From Lederbergia wuyishanensis (GTDB lineage Bacteria; Bacillota; Bacilli; Bacillales; Bacillaceae_C), in assembly GCF_022900255.1 (NCBI RefSeq), contig NZ_JALIRM010000001.1:558001-622000 (forward strand): a stretch of 64,000 nt of DNA. The letters are read 5' to 3'. A model generated the notes under the pieces. It ran no database searches, was not told where the DNA came from, and saw only the letters and a program-made list of their open reading frames with translations. Shown in pieces: positions 21,984 through 30,795 of this stretch. Position numbers and translations under genes: made by a program. Each line of letters opens with the position of its first letter. Position 1 is the first letter of the stretch.

Positions 21984-22952
21984 ATGAAGTTAATGGAAGG
22001 TAGCATTGATCTGAATAAAAAAAATGAAATTCGAAAGAGCTTAAATAAGAATAAGGGCGTATTTTATTATATAAAGCGTGATATTATACTCTACCTAATG
22101 TTGGTTCTTCCTGTGGCCTATATATTGACATTTAAATATGGATCCATGTATGGCATACAAATAGCCTTTAAGGATTACAACATGTTTGAAGGTATGAGCA
22201 AAAGTCCATGGAATAATTTTGAAACATTCAAGGAAATCTTTGCATCACAACAATTTTATCAGGTTGTTAGAAACACTTTGGTGCTTAACGGATTGGATTT
22301 AATTGTGGGATTTCCAGCACCAATCATTTTAGCAATCCTAATAAATGAACTAAGATTTAAAAAGTTTAAGAGGGTAAGTCAGACAATACTGTATCTGCCA
22401 CATTTCCTTTCCTGGGTCATCATTGGGGGAATTGTTGCTCAGTTGCTAGCACCTACAGGAATGTTAAACTCATTAATTACCCGTTCGGGTGGGGATGTTT
22501 TACCGTTTCTAACGAACAAATTTGCGTGGGTCGGAACTTATACCTTAGTAGGAGTATGGCAGAGTGCAGGATGGGGTACAATTTTGTATCTTGCCGCTAT
22601 GACGGGAATTGACAAAGAGTTATATGAGGCGGCTGACATTGATGGCGCCGGAAGACTAAGAAAAATTTGGCATGTTACACTGCCGGGAATAAAACCGACC
22701 ATTGCAATACTTCTAATCTTGCAGCTTGGTAATATCATGGCAATTAATTTTGACCGTCCATTCAACTTGCAAAACAACCTTGTAATGGACTACGGCGACG
22801 TTATCAGTACCTATGTTTACCGTGTAGGTATTCAATCCGCAAATTTTTCAATTGGTGCAGCTGTAGGTTTGTTCCAATCCGTTATTTGCTTAGTATTTTT
22901 ATTATCATCCAATTTTATTAGTAAGAAAATGGGTGAACAAGGAATATGGTGA
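21984..22952 (+). CDS. Sugar ABC transporter permease (LplB/YteP-like)
   Basis: Inner-membrane component of a carbohydrate importer of the LplB family, which serves oligosaccharides from plant polymers in Bacillus and Paenibacillus. Six membrane helices are visible. The cytoplasmic EAA loop reads EAADIDGAGRLRKIWHVTLPGI. The N-terminal KYGSMYGIQIAFKDYN is typical of LplB. The AAAGGGG site is 13 bases from the ATG at 21984, rather long; the in-frame ATG at 21993 is an alternative. No ATPase gene is present; such systems share MsmX-type ATPases encoded elsewhere. G/C-ending codons look more frequent than in flanking genes. Confidence 0.9.
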   Translation: MKLMEGSIDLNKKNEIRKSLNKNKGVFYYIKRDIILYLMLVLPVAYILTFKYGSMYGIQIAFKDYNMFEGMSKSPWNNFETFKEIFASQQFYQVVRNTLVLNGLDLIVGFPAPIILAILINELRFKKFKRVSQTILYLPHFLSWVIIGGIVAQLLAPTGMLNSLITRSGGDVLPFLTNKFAWVGTYTLVGVWQSAGWGTILYLAAMTGIDKELYEAADIDGAGRLRKIWHVTLPGIKPTIAILLILQLGNIMAINFDRPFNLQNNLVMDYGDVISTYVYRVGIQSANFSIGAAVGLFQSVICLVFLLSSNFISKKMGEQGIW

Positions 22953-22965
22953 GGTGGGACTGACT

Positions 22966-23826
22966 ATGTCACAAAAATTAAAGAATAAAGGTTTTGACTA
23001 TTTTGCAACATTTATAGTTTTAATATCCGTTTTTATATGCCTGGTACCTTTTCTTTATATTCTTTCGCAATCACTCAGTTCCAATCGGGCTATTATATCC
23101 CAGTTGGTTACCATATACCCTATAGACTTTAATATAGAAGCCTATAAAGTTGTATTCACTGACAACGCTATGTTGTACTCGTTGTTTTACACTGTGATAC
23201 TCGTTCTTGTATATGCGCTCCTTGCCTTGACAGTCACTGTATTGGCAGCGTTTGCACTAAGTAGAAAAAGACTTAAGGGTAGAAATATTATATTGCTAGT
23301 GATGGTGTTTACCATGTATTTTAGCGGTGGTTTGATCCCAGATTATATGCTTGTAAAGGATCTAAATCTTTTGAACACTCCATATGCACTGATCCTTCCG
23401 GGAATGATGAGCGTATTCAATATGATTATATTAAAAACGTTCTTTCAGAATTTACCGGAAAGCCTAGAGGAAGCCGCATACATAGATGGATGCAATGATC
23501 TGCAGATACTGCTTAGGATCATGCTGCCTCTCTCAAAGCCGGCTCTTGCCACAATCGCTTTACTGTACGCAGTATTCAGGTGGAATTATTTCCAAGACGC
23601 ACTATTCTATATTACAGACCAAACGCTGTATACAATACAGCTTAAGCTATACAATGTGATCAATATTTCACAACAAATGGCAGGAGAGAATGTCAATGTA
23701 AATCTTCCTTCGGAGGCATTGAAAGCAGCAAGCATTATATTTGGCACAGTTCCGATTCTTCTAGTTTATCCATGGCTGCAAAAATATTTTGTATCCGGAA
23801 TTACGATTGGTGCAATTAAGGGGTGA
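22966..23826 (+). CDS. Sugar ABC transporter permease (YtcP-like)
   Basis: Second permease of the importer. Six membrane helices and the EAA loop EEAAYIDGCNDLQILLRIMLPLSKP are visible; the C-terminus PWLQKYFVSGITIGAIKG is characteristic of the YtcP branch. The ATG at 22966 has GAGGTGG 8 bases upstream and lies 13 bases after the first permease stop, so the longer frame from GTG 22933 is not used. 286 residues. Confidence 0.9.
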   Translation: MSQKLKNKGFDYFATFIVLISVFICLVPFLYILSQSLSSNRAIISQLVTIYPIDFNIEAYKVVFTDNAMLYSLFYTVILVLVYALLALTVTVLAAFALSRKRLKGRNIILLVMVFTMYFSGGLIPDYMLVKDLNLLNTPYALILPGMMSVFNMIILKTFFQNLPESLEEAAYIDGCNDLQILLRIMLPLSKPALATIALLYAVFRWNYFQDALFYITDQTLYTIQLKLYNVINISQQMAGENVNVNLPSEALKAASIIFGTVPILLVYPWLQKYFVSGITIGAIKG

Positions 23827-23907
23827 TATGGAGTTGCGATACAGTTAATTTTCACGATTCGCAAATTTATATAAAAATATAAAATATATAAAAAGGAGAG
23901 GCTCTTT

Positions 23908-25515
23908 ATGGAAGTAAAGAAACCAAAGATTATCTTTGCTTTATTTACCGCTCTAGCACTCGCTGCTTTATTGGTGGGTTGTCAGAGTACAGCATCTAAC
24001 GACAAGCAAAAAAGTGATAAAACAGAGAAAACAACTGAGCATCGAACATTGACTGTTGAAGTGTTTGACAGAGGCCAACCTGGTCAGCCAGATTTGAATG
24101 ATAACTACTGGACCAGGTATATTAATGACAATTTTGGCAAGGAGAATAATGTAACAGTTAAGTTTGTTACAGTTCCTAGAAGTGAGGAAGTTGACAAGTT
24201 AAATGTATTGATGGCATCCAATCAGGCACCTGATATTTCCTTCACTTATAACCAAGGAGTTGTTTACAATTATGTGAAACAGGGGGGATTGGCAGACCTT
24301 GGCCCGGCCCTTGAGCAGTATGGTTCTACCCTTACAAATTATCTTGGTGATGAAGTACTAAAGTATGGAAAGTTTGACGGTAAACAGTTTGCAATCCCGG
24401 GCAAGAGAACCGTACTTATAGCTAATAACACATTTATCCGTAAAGACTGGCTCGATAAACTTGGATTACCTGTTCCAAAGACTCCGGAAGAGTTCTTCGA
24501 TACTATGGTTGCCTTCAAGGAGAAAAACCCTGGAGATGTACAAGGCGTTATTCCTTACGGTTATGCACTTCAACCAGCATATCCTGGGTTAGGTTATATA
24601 CCAGAAGCCTTTAAACCATCTAACCTGAGTGAAGAAGAATTTGCCACAACGCAGACATTAAATATGTTCTCGAATTCAAACTGGAATTTACCAGGATATA
24701 AAGACGCTGTTAAATATATGAACAAGATGTATCATGCAGGCTTGATCAGCCCAGGTTTCGGGACTGACAAGGATGGAAAACAGTTGGATGCTGATATTTC
24801 TAATGGAAAAGTCGGAGCATTTCAAACGAACTGGGATGGTCCGTACAGAACATCTCCAGGTACTTTAACCAATCTCAAGAATAATGTCCCAGGCGCTGAG
24901 CTTATTCCTATTGATCCTTGGGCAAATGATGCAGGAGAGTATCCAAAGGCCGGATACGCGCCAAATGGAATGTATATCATTATTCCTAAGTCAAGTAAAA
25001 ATGTTGACCTTGCAATCCAATATCTTAACTGGATGGCAGATCCCGAGGTAACCCTCTTCCTTCAGAATGGTAAGGAAGGTGAAGATTACAACATGGTCAA
25101 TGGGGTGCCAGTACAGACAGGCACGACAACTTCAGGTGATAAGATGATGACTGTTGCCAACAACCTTGATTATGATATACTTTCGAATGGTATTGAGCTT
25201 GGAGATCCGGAAAAAAATGCTGCAGCAATCTCAGCAGGATACCCAGGTTTTGAAGAACAAGTAGAGAATGCATTAAAGGTTGGGTCAGTGGGTTACTATG
25301 CTCCTTACTACCATTCAATACCTAATTCTGCGGATGCAAAGAACAATGCACAGCTAACGAGCTTATCCGCTCAGATGCTTGCAAAATTAATTGCTGCTAA
25401 GCCTGCTGATGTAGACAGCCTGTACAAATCATTAGTTCAACAGTACATGGATCAGGGCGGGCAGGAGGTTTATGATGAGTATGTAAAGAATTACAAGGAA
25501 CAAAATAACAAATAA
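23908..25515 (+). CDS. Extracellular solute-binding lipoprotein (LipO/YtcQ-like)
   Basis: Substrate-binding component of the importer, anchored by a lipid. The signal peptide ends in LLVGC, with Cys25 as the lipidation site. A charged linker follows, then a two-lobed binding domain of about 480 residues (PDISFTYNQGVVYNYVKQGG, FIRKDWLDKLGLPVPKTPEEF, YIIIPKSSKNVDLAIQYLNWM). The ligand is probably an oligosaccharide and cannot be read from the sequence. AAAGGAGAGG precedes the ATG. Codon usage resembles the two permeases. A terminator follows. Confidence 0.9.
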   Translation: MEVKKPKIIFALFTALALAALLVGCQSTASNDKQKSDKTEKTTEHRTLTVEVFDRGQPGQPDLNDNYWTRYINDNFGKENNVTVKFVTVPRSEEVDKLNVLMASNQAPDISFTYNQGVVYNYVKQGGLADLGPALEQYGSTLTNYLGDEVLKYGKFDGKQFAIPGKRTVLIANNTFIRKDWLDKLGLPVPKTPEEFFDTMVAFKEKNPGDVQGVIPYGYALQPAYPGLGYIPEAFKPSNLSEEEFATTQTLNMFSNSNWNLPGYKDAVKYMNKMYHAGLISPGFGTDKDGKQLDADISNGKVGAFQTNWDGPYRTSPGTLTNLKNNVPGAELIPIDPWANDAGEYPKAGYAPNGMYIIIPKSSKNVDLAIQYLNWMADPEVTLFLQNGKEGEDYNMVNGVPVQTGTTTSGDKMMTVANNLDYDILSNGIELGDPEKNAAAISAGYPGFEEQVENALKVGSVGYYAPYYHSIPNSADAKNNAQLTSLSAQMLAKLIAAKPADVDSLYKSLVQQYMDQGGQEVYDEYVKNYKEQNNK

Positions 25516-25529
25516 TAAATTGATAGCCA

Positions 25530-25564
25530 TTTGGAAACTGTCTCATTATGAGGCGGTTTCTTTT
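25530..25564 (+). terminator. Terminator after the sugar importer
   Basis: GAAACTGTCTCA pairs with TGAGGCGGTTTC through G-U pairs, followed by TTTTC. Confidence 0.75.
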
Positions 25565-25714
25565 CATAACAGACTATTAGCTAATAAAGCACTTGTAAGA
25601 GAAGCAGTTTTCGAAATTAACCGAAAAACAATTTAAAAGAGATACCATATTACTTTGCATTGCGTGTTTTTCTTATACTAAGATTTATACTATTTATAAA
25701 CGGAAGGGCGAAAA

Positions 25715-26869
25715 ATGATGTTAAAAATTGGTGTTATTGGAACAGGAGCTATTTCTTCTTCACATATTGATGCATATTTAAATTTCCCTGAAAGATGTGA
25801 AATTGTTGCCTTATGCGATATCTATCCCGAAAAGGCAAAAAGCGCTGCTGAAAAATTCAAGCTAGACGCTGATATTTATGATAATTATCAAGAAATGTTA
25901 AATCGTGATGATATTCACATAATTTCTGTTTGTACTCCTCCTTATACGCATGCAGATACAGCGATTGATATATTAAATGCAGGTAAGAATGTAATTGTTG
26001 AAAAACCAATGGCTTCTTCTCTTGAGGAATGTGACAGAATGATTGAAGCTGCAAAAAAGAATAATAAAATATTATCTGTTGTCGCACAAAATCGTTTTAG
26101 AACCCCTATGATGAAATTGAAAAATCTTCTTGATTCAAAATTAATGGGACCAATTGTGCATACTCAGGTAGATTCATATTGGTGGAGGGGTCATAGTTAT
26201 TATGATCTTTGGTGGAGAGGAACATGGGAAAAAGAAGGTGGGGGCTGCACATTAAATCATGCAGTTCATCATATTGATATTTTTCAGTGGATGAATGGAA
26301 TGCCTCAGGAAGTAACGGCTGTTATGAGTAATACATCACATGATAACGCAGAAGTAGAGGATATTTCGGTAGCTATATGTAAATACGAAGATGGAAGTCT
26401 AGCCCAAATCACAAGTTCTGTCATTCACCACGGGGAAGAGCAACAACTTATTTTCCAGGGGAAAAATGCGCGAGTATCTGTTCCATGGAAAGTAAAAGCA
26501 TCTAAGTCACAGGAAAATGGATTTCCTGAGGAAGATAAGGAACTTGAGGATAAATTAATAGAGACTTATAATGCCTATCCGGAAGTAGAATTTGAAGGAC
26601 ATGCTGGTCAAATTGATAATGTGATGACTGCAATTGAAAAAGGTAAGAGTATCCTAATCGATGGGGTACAAGGACGTCAAACTCTTGAACTTATTACTGC
26701 AATCTATCAATCTGCAAGCTTGGGGGGTACTGTAAAACTTCCATTAGAAAAGAACAGTCTTTTTTATACTAGGGAAGGCATTATGGAAAACGCCATTCAT
26801 TTTTATGAAAAGAAAACAAGTGTAGAAAACTTCTCAGATAATAAGATTACAACAGGTGGCAATTATTAA
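25715..26869 (+). CDS. Gfo/Idh/MocA-family NAD(P)-dependent dehydrogenase
   Basis: Rossmann domain IGVIGTGAISSSHIDAYL at the N-terminus, EKPMASSLEECD with the catalytic-region lysine, and the C-terminal alpha/beta domain with GGGCTLNHAVHHIDIFQWM. 384 residues, typical for the family, which oxidises sugars, sugar acids or inositols. It follows the sugar importer, so it probably acts on the imported sugar (inference). GGAAGGG lies before ATG ATG at 25715/25718; either may be used. Confidence 0.88.
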   Translation: MMLKIGVIGTGAISSSHIDAYLNFPERCEIVALCDIYPEKAKSAAEKFKLDADIYDNYQEMLNRDDIHIISVCTPPYTHADTAIDILNAGKNVIVEKPMASSLEECDRMIEAAKKNNKILSVVAQNRFRTPMMKLKNLLDSKLMGPIVHTQVDSYWWRGHSYYDLWWRGTWEKEGGGCTLNHAVHHIDIFQWMNGMPQEVTAVMSNTSHDNAEVEDISVAICKYEDGSLAQITSSVIHHGEEQQLIFQGKNARVSVPWKVKASKSQENGFPEEDKELEDKLIETYNAYPEVEFEGHAGQIDNVMTAIEKGKSILIDGVQGRQTLELITAIYQSASLGGTVKLPLEKNSLFYTREGIMENAIHFYEKKTSVENFSDNKITTGGNY

Positions 26870-26908
26870 TTTTACAAGGAAGTTCAATAATGAGCAAAAA
26901 ATGATAGC

Positions 26909-27090
26909 ATGAAATATGCGCCAAAAGCTACAAAAATTACAAGAGTAGTTGAAAAAAGTGAACCCTTTTTACTGCTATTGGACTAGACCACGGTCATATT
27001 TATGATATGGCAAATGGATTAATAGAAGCTGGCGGAGAATTAAAATTTGTTTCCCGTATCGATAAGATCATATTGAAGAAGGTCGATTAA
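26909..27090 (+). pseudogene. Second Gfo/Idh/MocA oxidoreductase, N-terminal remnant
   Basis: MKYAPKATKITRVVEKSEP, then after a frameshift in a T run TAIGLDHGHIYDMANG and LIEAGGELKFVS. This is the Rossmann start of another oxidoreductase of this family, cut off after about 60 codons. It starts 40 bases after the intact dehydrogenase, showing that the locus was once longer. Confidence 0.7.
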
Positions 27091-27262
27091 GTTAACTTTT
27101 ATATTTCTGTAAGGGGCTAATTTGAATTTGGTTGGTTCCGCTTTTTAAAGTAAATGTTCATTGAATCGTAATATCATATAGATATGAAATATATCGTGCC
27201 AACTCACCTAAATAGGCATCTGCCATATAATACAGTAACTACGTAAAAAGGGGAGCTGCAAA

Positions 27263-27724
27263 ATGGAAAAGCTGCAAACCAACCAGTTTACCGTAATGAT
27301 TGCACCACCCGCCACCTCATATGGACCAGTAGATGGAAGGAAATACACACTTAGTGCATCGGAAACAGACAATTCCCGACATTTAACCATTGGTACAAAA
27401 TATAATGTGAGCATATATAAAAATTGTGAAGATATTTTCACCGCTGAATGGAAATCCAAACTCGGTGAATACGTATTTTCCGGAAGAATTTATATAAGTG
27501 GTGGGGAGTACGATGAAGAACAAGCGGTAAATCGATTTAATTACTTGCATTCATTATTGCCAGAATTGCTATTTCTTATTATCAAATCCGATTACGACCT
27601 GTTTAAATATGTTCCTTGGCTCCTTGATGCGCCAATCTTAATCGAATATGTATCAAATTACCAGCAGCTGCGATCAATTAAAAACTATGGTACTCCAAGA
27701 AAGTTTTTATCTTTACAGGATTAA
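27263..27724 (+). CDS. Staygreen-domain protein
   Basis: A 153-residue protein with the Staygreen signature: APPATSYGPVDGRKYTLSASE near residue 15, then HLTIGTKYN and GEYVFSGRIYISGGEYDE. Plant SGR proteins with this domain remove magnesium from chlorophyll a; bacterial homologues occur in Bacillota without chlorophyll, with unclear substrate (family knowledge). AAAAGGGGAGCTGC precedes the ATG. It is a single gene with its own terminator, convergent with the ABC-F gene. No signal peptide. Confidence 0.82.
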   Translation: MEKLQTNQFTVMIAPPATSYGPVDGRKYTLSASETDNSRHLTIGTKYNVSIYKNCEDIFTAEWKSKLGEYVFSGRIYISGGEYDEEQAVNRFNYLHSLLPELLFLIIKSDYDLFKYVPWLLDAPILIEYVSNYQQLRSIKNYGTPRKFLSLQD

Positions 27725-27730
27725 CTTGTA

Positions 27731-27772
27731 AAAAAGGGATGAGAGGCCAATTCCTCATCCCTTTTTTAATTT
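27731..27772. terminator. Bidirectional terminator after the Staygreen gene and ABC-F gene
   Basis: AAAAAAGGGATGAG and CTCATCCCTTTTTT arms around a 12-base loop. It overlaps the 3' end of the convergent ABC-F gene. Confidence 0.88.
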
Positions 27773-29326
27773 GTTTTTTTCAGCAATTAATATTTGAAAC
27801 TCCATCTCTAATTCGTCTGAAGGGTCAATGCTTAAACGACTTAATACATCTGAAATCTTCGTTTCTAATAAAAGTAACTCATCTTCTTTTGTATTGCGGT
27901 CCTTGGCTGGACTATATTGTAGATATTCTTCATATGTCCCATCAAAAATTTGAATCTCCTCATTTTCAATGGATAAAATTATATTTGCAATTGACTGAAT
28001 GAATCTTCTGTCATGCGAAACAAGTATTACCGTTCCTTCATATTCCTGAAGAAGTGATTCCAGCGCTTCCACGGATTCAATATCTAAAAAATTGGTCGGT
28101 TCATCTAAAATTAATGTATTGATGTCACTAACAAATATTTTTGCAAATGCTACCTTAACCCTTTCTCCACCACTTAAGACATTCACCTTTTTATAAACAT
28201 CATCTCTAAAAAATCGCAATCTAGCGAGTACGGTTCGAATAAAAGATTCATCTTGAGTGGAGGTAGACTGTACATTGGTAAGAATTGACTCATTTACATT
28301 TAAAATATCTAAATTTTGGCTAAAATAACCAATTTGTACGGAAGGGGAGATGGAAATCCCGTAATCTTTATTCATTATTTTCTTAAGGAGAGTAGTCTTC
28401 CCGCTACCATTTTTTCCGATGATGGCTAACTTATCTCCACCTTTTACTTCGAAACTCGTTTTTTTCCATAGTATTCGATTAGGTATTGAACCAGTCACAT
28501 CTTTTAATCTTAAAACAGTTCGACCTTTAAAAGATTCCTCGTTAGGGAGCTTCATCTTTACAGCTGGTATGTCTTTCAGTTTTTCTACTTTTTCCAGCTT
28601 ATCTAGCCTTGTTTCAATTGCTTTAGCAGCTTTTCTAAGTTTCTTCTGTTTATTTGCAAAATAAGGTTTTGCTCCAGTAATTCTAGATTCAGAGGGACTG
28701 ACTTTTTTGGGAGTTTTTGTTGCGCGTGCTGCTTTTTGTTCTTTTAAAATCAAAGCTTCTTCTAATTGTTTTTTCTTACGTTCATATTGTTCATAAGAAT
28801 TTTCTTGCTGCTTGCGCTCTAATTCTTTATAAGAGAGATAATCTGTATAATTACCTTTATATTCACGAACTTTCCCATCCTCAATATCCCATATTTTCGT
28901 ACAAAGGGAATCCAAAAAAGCTCGATCATGGGAAACAATTACGATTGCTCCTTGCCATTTTTTCAATTGCTTCTCTAATTTTTCAATATGAAATGTATCC
29001 AAATTTGTTGTAGGTTCATCCGCTAGTAGTAATTCAGGTTTATTAGCAAGTGCTCGGTTTATATATTCTTGAGTGATCTCACCACCACTTTTTGTTGTGT
29101 GTGTATGTTTTAACTGAGGGAGCAGAACAGATTCTACATTTGAAGTAATATTTCCTTCATCTGGGATTAGCTTTTTCGAAAGAAGTTCCAATAGTGTAGT
29201 TTTCCCGCTGCCATTTCTACCGACAAGTCCTATACAGTCACGACTTTGAATCATTAAGTGCTCAATATCGATAAGTAAGCGATCTTTTATATAGAGTTTC
29301 AGTTCATTTGCTTCCAATAACATCAT
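27755..29326 (-). CDS. Vga-like ABC-F ribosomal protection protein
   Basis: ABC-F protein of 523 residues without membrane helices. It has two nucleotide-binding domains with Walker A GRNGSGKTTL and GKNGSGKTTL, and signature-type segments KSGGE and LSGGERVKVAFAK. The inter-domain linker, rich in K/R and ending in LETRLDKLEKVEK, is the antibiotic resistance determinant region. From memory it aligns along its whole length with Vga(A)/Vga(C), including LSRLSIDPSDELEMEFQ at the C-terminus. Vga proteins bind the ribosomal E site and displace lincosamides, streptogramin A and pleuromutilins. Resistance here is inferred. GGAGATGATATT precedes ATG ATG. Expression is controlled by a long attenuated leader. 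Confidence 0.9.
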   Translation of the reverse strand: MMLLEANELKLYIKDRLLIDIEHLMIQSRDCIGLVGRNGSGKTTLLELLSKKLIPDEGNITSNVESVLLPQLKHTHTTKSGGEITQEYINRALANKPELLLADEPTTNLDTFHIEKLEKQLKKWQGAIVIVSHDRAFLDSLCTKIWDIEDGKVREYKGNYTDYLSYKELERKQQENSYEQYERKKKQLEEALILKEQKAARATKTPKKVSPSESRITGAKPYFANKQKKLRKAAKAIETRLDKLEKVEKLKDIPAVKMKLPNEESFKGRTVLRLKDVTGSIPNRILWKKTSFEVKGGDKLAIIGKNGSGKTTLLKKIMNKDYGISISPSVQIGYFSQNLDILNVNESILTNVQSTSTQDESFIRTVLARLRFFRDDVYKKVNVLSGGERVKVAFAKIFVSDINTLILDEPTNFLDIESVEALESLLQEYEGTVILVSHDRRFIQSIANIILSIENEEIQIFDGTYEEYLQYSPAKDRNTKEDELLLLETKISDVLSRLSIDPSDELEMEFQILIAEKNKLKKG

Positions 29327-29592
29327 AATATCATCTCCATTTATACAAAGATGGAGACAAAAAAATGCCTCCTATTATTTTCAGAATAGGAGGCACGGGT
29401 GCATACCAAAACAGAGACTACGCCCTTAATGGTATACATGAAGATCCAATCCTATTCTGAAAACTGAATGAAAGCACCATAAATAAAACAGAGGTTAATC
29501 TGTTTACAGTAAATACTTTCATTTGTTTGTTTTCAATTAATAGGATTAGTTCCACATGTAATACATTCACCCTTCCGTTTTAAATTAATTTT
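29327..29592 (-). promoter_or_regulatory. Attenuator leader of the Vga-like gene
   Basis: On the minus strand an intrinsic terminator (arms 29366-29376 and 29385-29395, then T7) stands upstream of the gene. An upstream segment (29450-29463) is perfectly complementary for 14 bases to the 5' part of that hairpin, TCCTATTCTGAAAA, and can form an antiterminator. A further stem pairs 29401-29408 with 29430-29437. A six-codon ORF, MYYMWN (29546-29566), follows GGAAGG. A 34-codon frame (29418-29522) without a clear ribosome site runs through the antiterminator. This fits drug-sensing ribosome-mediated attenuation as known for other ABC-F genes. Confidence 0.8.
29366..29395 (-). terminator. Leader terminator of the attenuator
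   Basis: TGCCTCCTATT and AATAGGAGGCA arms with a T7 run on the minus strand (29359-29365), 33 bases before the ABC-F start codon. Confidence 0.88.
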
Positions 29593-29621
29593 ACTATATG
29601 CTAAACGAAAATTTCTGTCAA
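29593..29621 (-). promoter_or_regulatory. Promoter of the Vga-like gene
   Basis: TTGACA (29616-29621), 17 bases, TATAGT (29593-29598) on the minus strand. The -35 overlaps the stop codon of the upstream MFS gene. Confidence 0.75.
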
Positions 29622-30793
29622 TTCATATGAGCGGTTTTTTTAGATTTTGATGTGTACATCTGATACAAAAGAAGTGCGATAATAGATAAAATGATTCCCG
29701 AAATATAAGGGAGGCCAATTGCAATGGAAAAAAGCAATCCACCGAGTGGGGGACCTGCTATTCTTCCTAATGAATCAAAAGATGAAAGTAATCCAGTTGC
29801 ACTCCCATGTCCAGACGTAGATTTTTTCGTTAATAAGGCAGAGATACTAGGACGAATAACTCCATTTCCTATACCGAAAATGGTTAAGAAAAGTGCTGCT
29901 GTCGCAAAGTTGTTGACTAGTAAAATAAGAGCAAAACCGATAGCAGAGATAATAATACCTACTTGAATAACAAATCCTTCTCCGTATTTTTTTGTCATCC
30001 TACCGACTAATCCACCTTGAACTATGGCACCAGCCAATCCCATAATCATAAATAAATAGCCTAAGGTTACTGTCCCTAAACCAGCTTTTTTAGCAGCATA
30101 ATAAGCAAATGTTGCCTCTAATCCAGATAGGGAAAGGGAAATAAACAATTGCAATATAAATAATATCGATATTGATCCATTAAAAGCTTTCCATAGCGAT
30201 TCTTTTTCCGAATTGGTTTGGCTTCTATGTTCTTTCTTGAGTGATTCTTGGAGTAGAATCCAGACAAGGAAAAAGGTGATTAATGAAGATGTTCCTGCGA
30301 TATAAAAAGGAGTATTTAAGCTGAATTTGGAAAAAATTCCTCCGATTGCAGGACCGAATACAAATCCAAGACCAACTGCCGCTCCAACTATTCCCATGCC
30401 TTTGCCGCGATCTTCAGGAGTTGTAATATCAGCAACATAAGCCATTACGGTAGGCATGTTCGCGGAAGATAAAAATCCCCCAATGATTCTTGCTGCAAAA
30501 AGCATCCAGAGCTGTGATGAAGATCCCAATAAGAAAAAAGAAACGGACAGTCCGAATATTCCAATCATTATTACAGGTTTTCGGCCAATCTTATCAGAAA
30601 TTCTTCCCCACATCGGCGCAAAAATAAGTTGCATAAGAGAATAGACAGCCATTAATAATCCTAATTGAGTAGGGGTAGCTCCGACATTTTCTGCATAGAA
30701 GGGGAGTACTGGAATAATAATTCCGAATCCAACCATAACTAAAAACATGACTATAAATAAAATAGGTAAAGCTTTTTTTGTTTCGGACATCAT
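29618..30793 (-). CDS. MFS multidrug efflux transporter
   Basis: Twelve-helix major facilitator of the TetA/Bmr drug:H+ antiporter type, about 391 residues. The loop 2-3 motif reads GRISDKIGRKPV, and motif C-like glycines are in GAAVGLGFVFGPAIGG. It probably pumps out drugs or other toxic small molecules; the substrate is unknown. GGAG precedes ATG ATG at 30793/30790. It directly follows the padR-like gene, whose stop lies 3 bases upstream, so the two form an operon and PadR likely represses it. Confidence 0.9.
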   Translation of the reverse strand: MMSETKKALPILFIVMFLVMVGFGIIIPVLPFYAENVGATPTQLGLLMAVYSLMQLIFAPMWGRISDKIGRKPVIMIGIFGLSVSFFLLGSSSQLWMLFAARIIGGFLSSANMPTVMAYVADITTPEDRGKGMGIVGAAVGLGFVFGPAIGGIFSKFSLNTPFYIAGTSSLITFFLVWILLQESLKKEHRSQTNSEKESLWKAFNGSISILFILQLFISLSLSGLEATFAYYAAKKAGLGTVTLGYLFMIMGLAGAIVQGGLVGRMTKKYGEGFVIQVGIIISAIGFALILLVNNFATAALFLTIFGIGNGVIRPSISALLTKKSTSGHGSATGLLSSFDSLGRIAGPPLGGLLFSIAIGLPYISGIILSIIALLLYQMYTSKSKKTAHMN

Positions 30794-30795
30794 AC

